Shown here: piece by piece, positions 32,976 through 33,895 of the stretch | Position numbering within the stretch: position 1 is the stretch's first letter | Layout of the letters: each line of letters opens with the position of its first letter | Assembly (NCBI GenBank): GCA_022969175.1 | Contig: JALJPB010000047.1 | Coordinates: 1-33,895 of the forward strand | DNA: 33,895 bases | Reading direction: 5' to 3' | Origin: Colwellia sp. | GTDB taxonomy: Bacteria; Pseudomonadota; Gammaproteobacteria; Enterobacterales; Alteromonadaceae | The notes under the pieces: generated by a model | Seen by the model: only the letters and a program-made list of their open reading frames with translations | What the model was told of the DNA's origin: nothing | Databases searched by the model: none | Position numbers and translations under genes: made by a program

Positions 32976-33560
32976 TTATTGCAATTGATAAAGTCGGTAA
33001 CTTACTTGTCCTGCTATTTTTTCTTTTAATAGTGACCAATTAGCGGGTAATTGTTGTGAATTATCATTTGCTTCCATTTCAACATAAATTAATGCATTGG
33101 CTGCCAGCCAGCCGTTATTGAGCAAAGCGGCACATTGCTCGGCAAGTTGTTTATGAAATGGCGGATCTAAAAATATTAAATCGAAAGGACTGATGTTTTT
33201 CTGCAAAAAGTCCAAAGTATCGGTCTGTTTTATGATGGCGTTGTCCGCTTTTAATAATAACTTGTTTTGTTCAAGTTGCTTGGCTGCTTGTTTATTTAAT
33301 TCTAAAAGCAAGACCTCTTTTGCGCCACGAGAGATCGCTTCAAAACCTAAACTGCCAGAGCCGGCAAAACAATCTAAACATTTTGCGTCTTGAATATAGG
33401 GCATTAACCAATTAAAAACGGTTTCTTTTACTCTGTCAGTGGTTGGTCTTAAACCATCAGCCATTAGTACGGGTAATTTACGACCTCGGTGCTTTCCTGC
33501 AATTATTCTGATACTGCCTTTAGCTGTATTTTTACTTGGTTGATTTTTTGTATGATTCAT
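32976..33560 (-). CDS. rsmD: 16S rRNA (guanine-966 N2) methyltransferase RsmD
   Basis: A 194-residue class I SAM-dependent methyltransferase that modifies G966 of 16S rRNA. The RsmD pattern I-R-I-I-A-G-K-H-R-G-R-K-L is at 17-29, with R-P-T-T-D-R-V-K-E-T-V-F-N-W at 38-51. SAM motif I is D-C-F-A-G-S-G-S-L-G-F-E (63-74), and the catalytic D-P-P-F is at 132-135. Length is normal. It is divergent from ftsY, the usual arrangement in gammaproteobacteria. Confidence 0.95.
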   Translation of the reverse strand: MNHTKNQPSKNTAKGSIRIIAGKHRGRKLPVLMADGLRPTTDRVKETVFNWLMPYIQDAKCLDCFAGSGSLGFEAISRGAKEVLLLELNKQAAKQLEQNKLLLKADNAIIKQTDTLDFLQKNISPFDLIFLDPPFHKQLAEQCAALLNNGWLAANALIYVEMEANDNSQQLPANWSLLKEKIAGQVSYRLYQLQ

Positions 33561-33637
33561 ATCACTGACAGCTTAATTTTTAGGTGTTACTATAGCCGCA
33601 ATTATAACCTTATCCCCGCTTTGATTGAAAAAAATTT

Positions 33638-33895
<258 letters not shown>

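Overview
The window looks like a chromosomal segment of a marine gammaproteobacterium of the Alteromonadales, probably Colwellia/Thalassotalea-like. The evidence is low GC, the tamA-tamB pair, the divergent rsmD/ftsY pair, a YjaG (DUF416) protein, a secreted beta-glucan-degrading pair and SapC-family proteins. This placement comes from gene content and protein style, not from a database match. No rRNA, tRNA, CRISPR array, IS element or phage gene was seen.

Layout. (1) 1-547 is a non-coding left edge with a 100-bp-spaced repeat. (2) 548-5936 is a small beta-glucan locus: a GH5 lipoprotein with carbohydrate-binding modules, a secreted GH30 enzyme and a convergent membrane-bound AraC-type regulator. 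(3) 6026-9149 is a nitric-oxide-response module. norR diverges from two tiny membrane-protein genes and a DUF1971 gene, and the intergenic region holds three NorR-type sites and a sigma-54 promoter. (4) 9155-12950 holds an acyltransferase, a secreted CIA30-domain protein and a divergent ECF sigma factor fused to a multi-pass membrane domain. The sigma gene and the CIA30 gene share two mirror-image copies of one promoter-like element. (5) 12999-16422 is a YhaJ-type LysR regulator diverging from DoxX, glutathionyl-hydroquinone reductase and pirin genes, a quinone/aromatic stress cluster. (6) 16547-20174 holds gltS, a transglutaminase-like protein, an AraC regulator and a yeast-type cytosine deaminase. 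(7) 20219-28709 holds tamB and tamA, then a periplasmic coiled-coil protein, a compact M9 collagenase-like protease and a small exported protein. (8) 28903-33895 holds a SapC-family protein, a SufR-like Cys-rich regulator, a long coiled-coil protein, yjaG, rsmD and the 5' end of ftsY.

The two most interesting control circuits are both readable in the DNA. One is NorR acting on an operon of unrecognised small membrane proteins instead of norVW or hmp. The other is the membrane-fused ECF sigma factor, which probably controls itself and the CIA30 gene through a duplicated divergent promoter.
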